Source: Smittium mucronatum (Eukaryota; Kickxellomycota; Harpellomycetes; Harpellales; Legeriomycetaceae). From it: a DNA stretch of 14,180 bases. The notes under the pieces are model-generated. The model worked only from the letters and a program-made list of their open reading frames with translations. It did no database searches and was not told where the DNA came from. Position numbers and translations under genes: made by a program. Shown in pieces: positions 9,794-14,180 of the stretch; positions within the stretch are counted from its first letter, which is position 1, and the number at the start of each line of letters is the position of its first letter. The stretch is from NCBI GenBank assembly GCA_001953115.1, contig LSSL01002057.1, forward strand, positions 1 through 14,180. The letters run 5' to 3'.

Positions 9794-11154
9794 GAATTTT
9801 GATGACTAGATAAACAGTCTAATTACATTTTTGGCTCTAGATTTGGTTATAGCAATAATTCTTTAACGTAATAAGTTATTTTATTATTAGGTTCCAAGTT
9901 TGGGATTTATTTATATTTAATAACTCGTTTAATCTATAATTAAAAATTAAATTATATAAGATTTTGTTATATTATATATTCATCTGTTTACATTACTTTT
10001 TTATATGCCTTATAAAGGTGTGTACATCTGCGCAATAAAGAACTGATCTATTTATTTGTTTTTGATACGAAATATTTCTGATTAATAACGTCATAAAACC
10101 CTTCATTCATGCACCTCTTTTCGCATTATGATTCAGCTTAAAATATTTCTAAAAAAGGGTATGGTATGATCGAATAAAATGTTAAAATTACGTGTTATAA
10201 CATTTAAAAAAATGATTGAAAGAAGATCCATAGGCTAGTATTTGTACATTATTAATACAACGTCAATATTTACTTGTAAGGTATTGTCCTAGTCACTAGA
10301 GTAAAAAAGAGAAACCGATTAGAAGGATTACAAATTAAATCGATGATGCAAAAGTGGGCCGGGAAAAGTTTATCTATAAGCTTGGTTATTTTACCAACAA
10401 AAAATAAATAAACGTGATTGGTCCTTTTATATATATTGTCATAATAAAAAAATAAATAGAACCTAACAAGGCTATTTCTATTTTCTTCGGGGCTAACAAA
10501 TACTTGAGCCCCCATTTGTTCACAATGTTTTATATTCGGCAATAGATTTAGCTATACGAATTAAAAGTAGCACATTTGCAAGCGTTTTTATTGAGTGATA
10601 ACTGGGTTCAGCTTATGTGTCTCCCTTCAATAAAGGGTTGAAAAATGGTAATCGACCATAGTACATTTTTATAATTATCAAAAGTGTTTAGTAAGTGATA
10701 ATTTGAAAATTTTCATTACCAGATTTTGAGATCCAAGTTCATTTGCTGCCCCCTATTTGGTGTGAGCTGGTTGTTTGAATTTTTATATGTTGTATTATTG
10801 GGTAATAATCTGGATTTAATCGGAATAAATCGAATTGCGTTTTTTGAGGTTCTGATTGTGAAATTTTTCATTTCTTCAGCACTAACAGGGCTAGTTGCAA
10901 AGATTATTCGGGAACTGCCTATAGCAAACAAACACATTTTTCTTATTCAAACATTGTAATAGCACACGAATTAAATTGTGAAATCTTGTGTTAATTATAT
11001 TTTCTTCCAAGGTATAGTCATGAGACTCTTTTTGAGTAAGGGCATTATTACAAAATATTTTTGCCATCTTCCTAATTTGAAAGCGTAGCTTACAAAACAA
11101 TACATGGACCTATTGGATAATGTAAAATCTTAATTTCAAATAATTACATATGGC

Positions 11155-11207
11155 ATTTAGCATTATACAACAGAGCCAATAAAAAATGCTAAATTATATT
11201 TTATTGG
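11155..11207. repeat. two interleaved inverted repeats
   Basis: ATTTAGCATT (11155-11164) pairs perfectly with AATGCTAAAT (11185-11194). CCAATAAAA (11176-11184) pairs perfectly with TTTTATTGG (11199-11207). The left arm of the second pair lies in the loop of the first and directly abuts its right arm. A further AATGCTAAAT is at 11485-11494. The arms are AT-rich, so one such pair alone would not be surprising. Confidence 0.5.
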
Positions 11208-13518
11208 TCGAAAACGCTGTTATAAATTGATATTGCCTTGGCTGATAGCATGGGAGATTCTTTGATGAAGGAGACACATACCTATACATTTTTTCTTTTC
11301 TTTTCTGGATTTTTAAAATAAAAGCAAAATCTGACAGTTTTAGTAATCGGCCAATAAATATTTTTTGTTCTTCTAAAGTTGGATAGCATGTAGATTAATG
11401 ACCCAATAGTTTACATTATGACAAAATGGATTTGAAAAGTAAAACTCCACTTTTATAAAAGAATAATCAATATAGTGGATGGTAAATGCTAAATGATTTC
11501 GTAGTTCCAAATAGAATTTCAATGCTTTATCCATTTCCTTGGCTAACTATTGATAATGGACTGTTGAACCCCACAGCAACCAACTATCGATTTAGTTAAA
11601 ATACATAAACTCGATATCGCATTAATTTTTCTCCAAACATTATATCTACAAAAGAATATTTGGAAAAAGCCATTGGAATACAATCGCCCCAAAAAATTAT
11701 GGTTGGCATATCGCAACAATTCATTTCAAAAGCTAATAATAACCAAAGACAATTAATAGGATAGAAACTTCGTAAGAGAAAGTTCATAAATTCGTTCCTA
11801 AAAAAAAAACAGAATCGAATCACCTTTTATTTCCCAAAGTTTAATGTAAAGGAAACGCACTCATGCGAAATGCGGTGATACACTATTTCTATATCGACCT
11901 TCTATTATTAGACATTGTTCTCTCCATTTATTTTGAAACTGGACTTAATTATTGCATTGGATGTGTGGATTCACAGGATTTACACAATATTTCAAAACAA
12001 TTCTAAAAATTACTGAGTACCATATAAAGGATGTTCCCGTATTACAAATTAGCATTTTCTCCGTTGTTTTAAGAACCATTCTTTTAAAATCGAGGTTTTC
12101 GTGTAATAATACACAAAACACGTTTAGTAGCCAATTACTAGGCTTCAAATATTTTCATTTTACGAGACAAGAAAAGGGTGGGAATCTATTTATTTTTGTG
12201 AGATTTCTTTATTGACCAAATAGTATTGCGATAAATTTTTTTCAAATCGCGAAATTGTTTTTTTTTTATCTGTCTCCACCACTCCTCCCCTCAAAAAAAT
12301 AAAAATAATGTCGAGTTGTTTGAATCCTACACTATGCCACCATTTTCCGTTTGGGAATAAAAAGATAAGAGAACTTAATATGACTATGGTTTACTAAAAC
12401 AATTGGGATCGCCTGTACCTCTTTTCTAATCCGTGTTTTAAAAAAAAGGTAGGATCCTTATCATTTAGCCCTGTTCCGCATAATACGAAAAAGCACACTA
12501 ATTTACAATTCGCGAATCTTCAAGCACCCGTATTGATGCTAACTGCTGTTTTTTTTTTAAAAAAAAAGGTGGGCTTCAACATAAAATATCTAATCTTTCT
12601 TTGGATCTACGCCATAACTCCTATAATTTGATTTTATACACCTAAAAAAATAAATCTAGATGGAATGATGATTATTCTGTTTTTTTCTATTCCTTCTTAT
12701 CTATATTATTCTTGATATCAAAGGAACTAAATCGAAAACAATATATTGACCAATCTTCAACCTGAACTACAAGCTGTATTTTATAATTGGGCCATTGTTG
12801 ATAACATTTAATATTATTGTGTAGATTTATTTACAAATAATTTGCATAAGCTTGGACCTCAAGAAGATTAAATCACAGCTAAAATTTTGATTTACTGTCT
12901 GATTTTTTCGGTAAATTTATAAGCATGTAAGTTTTTTTATGCGAAATGGTTCGATTCTGTTTCACTTTATTTACTCCTGGCTTTTTTTTTTTGGAAAGGA
13001 CAGGTTTCAAAACATCTAATATTATAAATTGGTGTATTTGTTAAATAGATTACAAACACAAAAAACTCAATAAGGACAAATTATGTTCTTAAACCCTTTT
13101 CAATAAATTCCAATTGTTTCAAACTTTCTTTTGGGGAAAATAAACATCATCAAATGTAAGCTTTTATGAAATCGAAGGGCAATTCTCCAAGACGATAGCG
13201 AAAGCTCTTATTAGAACACTAATATTTGAAAAATACACCTCTAATTTACTAAAGATTGGTTAAAAAAAAAAACTAATAATCGCAAATTACTTTATGAAAA
13301 CTAATGTAATTTTCTGCTAAATATTAAAATGTTATTTTGGTGTAAAAAATGCATTAAATAATATGAATATCGTACTAATAAAACAAAAAAATCTTGTATG
13401 AATAGCAGTTTTTTAATATAGGCTTCCTGTTACAATTGTTACACAATAATTAATATCTTTTAAAAGTGTTATTATTTTCAAAAATCAAATCCGTTATTGT
13501 TAAAAATTCCATATAAAA
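11208..13518. other. AT-rich intergenic DNA, no convincing gene
   Basis: Frames at 11596-11823 (-) and 11952-12215 (+) are open but without recognisable domains. A C-rich patch at 12274-12292 resembles the one ahead of the HMG-box gene. T/A-run junctions followed by GGTAGG or GGTGGG occur at about 12440 and 12560. The GGTTCGATTC near 12947 looks like a tRNA B box but has no matching A box or acceptor stem. Confidence 0.5.
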
Positions 13519-13614
13519 CTGGATCCAGAAAAAAAATATTAACCCCTGTTAATCATCAAATTATGAACTAATAAACTTTGTTATTATTTACAAGGTTTAT
13601 TTATTTGGATCCAG
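13519..13614. repeat. short structured segment bounded by TGGATCCAG repeats
   Basis: CTGGATCCAG (13519-13528) and TGGATCCAG (13606-13614) bound a 77-nt interior. As the repeat core is palindromic, the ends are both direct and inverted repeats. Inside are ATTAAC/GTTAAT (13538-13543 with 13548-13553, 4-nt loop) and a 12-bp inverted repeat with one G:T pair (13570-13581 with 13590-13601, 8-nt loop). It may be a tiny non-autonomous mobile element or a coincidence. No coding capacity is present. Confidence 0.4.
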
Positions 13615-14180
13615 CATAATTATGTTCTTTCTGATGGAAGTTAAGATTAATTATGGCTTTTTGCATTTAGAATGGCAATTCTTTTTATTCATTTTTCTGG
13701 TCTTGTTATATTCGTCGCTCATTTTTTATTAATGAAATGTATTTTTAATAACGCTGGGAACATGACAAAAATCACATAGTTGAACTTTTTATATTTATGT
13801 TTTCCTTTCCTAGACTTATGAATGATTATGATGAAAATATAAATCACGCAATGCGTGAAAGTTGAATTAAATTTTACATCCGATAAATAAATATTTTGTA
13901 TTTTCTAAAATTAATCAAACCGTCATTATCATAAAATTCAGCCCACCTAATTTCTTTTTTTGAATTGCTTATTTATCAATGAAAAATAGCTGTTTTAAAT
14001 CATGCATAATAAAGCATACCTGTTTTTAATATGAGCTACGAAATTAGGGTCTCTTATCTCACGAACTGTCATCATCGAACATCATTTTTAAATGAATTTT
14101 ATCTGTAATTTCTGTATCGATAAAAATTAAATATTTTGCTTCTAACGAGTATTACATTTTGATAATGATATTATTTGTAC
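13615..14180. other. AT-rich intergenic DNA to the window edge, nothing recognised
   Basis: No open frame of note, no RNA gene and no clear repeat is seen. If a neighbouring gene begins just beyond the edge, its upstream region could lie here. Confidence 0.5.

Larger units (their letters stand above)
8400..11154. other. AT-rich intergenic DNA, no gene seen
   Basis: The short open frames at about 8658-8873, 10270-10542 and 10716-10959 lack recognisable motifs. Sense and antisense frames overlap at 10716-10959. A slightly GC-richer patch lies near 9205-9230. No RNA gene or repeat family is recognised. Confidence 0.55.

Noticed and set aside
10716..10959. Overlapping frames of 73 codons (-) and 77 codons (+)
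   Set aside because: The plus frame lacks an ATG start. Neither has a family signature, and the overlap suggests chance.
11596..11823. 75-codon minus-strand frame, with an open plus-strand reading over the same bases
   Set aside because: Neither reading shows a known motif. Both being open suggests composition rather than coding.
12947..12963. tRNA B-box-like GGTTCGATTC
   Set aside because: The T-stem can pair weakly, but no acceptor-stem partner or A box lies at the right distance upstream.

Overview
This window looks like gene-poor, very AT-rich eukaryotic nuclear DNA carrying one spliced gene that I can recognise. The best guess for the source is a fungus with a large, AT-rich genome (an arbuscular mycorrhizal fungus or another early-diverging lineage would fit). 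The reasons are the short introns of 67-93 nt with GTAAGA or GTATGT donors, and an HMG box followed by a Y-x-E-Y-Q-E-Y-L tail that I associate with fungal HMG-box proteins. This is inference; an AT-rich invertebrate is not excluded. Nothing looks bacterial, organellar or viral.

Layout. Positions 1 to about 6330 are AT-rich DNA with no convincing gene, only short inverted repeats, homopolymer runs and a few C- or G-rich patches. Positions 6330-6672 look like a promoter and 5' leader: an imperfect hairpin, a C-rich patch, a TATATAAG box at 6437-6444, then 228 nt with no ATG. Positions 6673-7833 are a four-exon gene on the + strand for a 306-residue HMG-box protein. It has an Asn/Gln/Ser/Pro-rich N-terminal half, a basic stretch, one HMG box and an AT-hook-like GRPKG motif. 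Positions 7834 to about 8240 are its probable 3' untranslated region, with a pyrimidine tract, a G-rich patch and an AATAAA at 8231. Positions 8240-14180 are again AT-rich and apparently non-coding, with several small structured segments at 8377-8399, 11155-11207 and 13519-13614.

The HMG gene stands alone, so there is no operon or neighbour to suggest its pathway. Its architecture points to a nuclear DNA-binding or chromatin protein. I see no tRNA, rRNA, recognisable snRNA, CRISPR array or intact transposon. The intergenic open frames are short, Phe/Leu/Ile/Lys-rich or start only at non-ATG codons, and I do not call them genes. I did not find a clear new biological system. The items most worth checking are the divergent HMG-box protein and the small structured elements around it and in the downstream desert.
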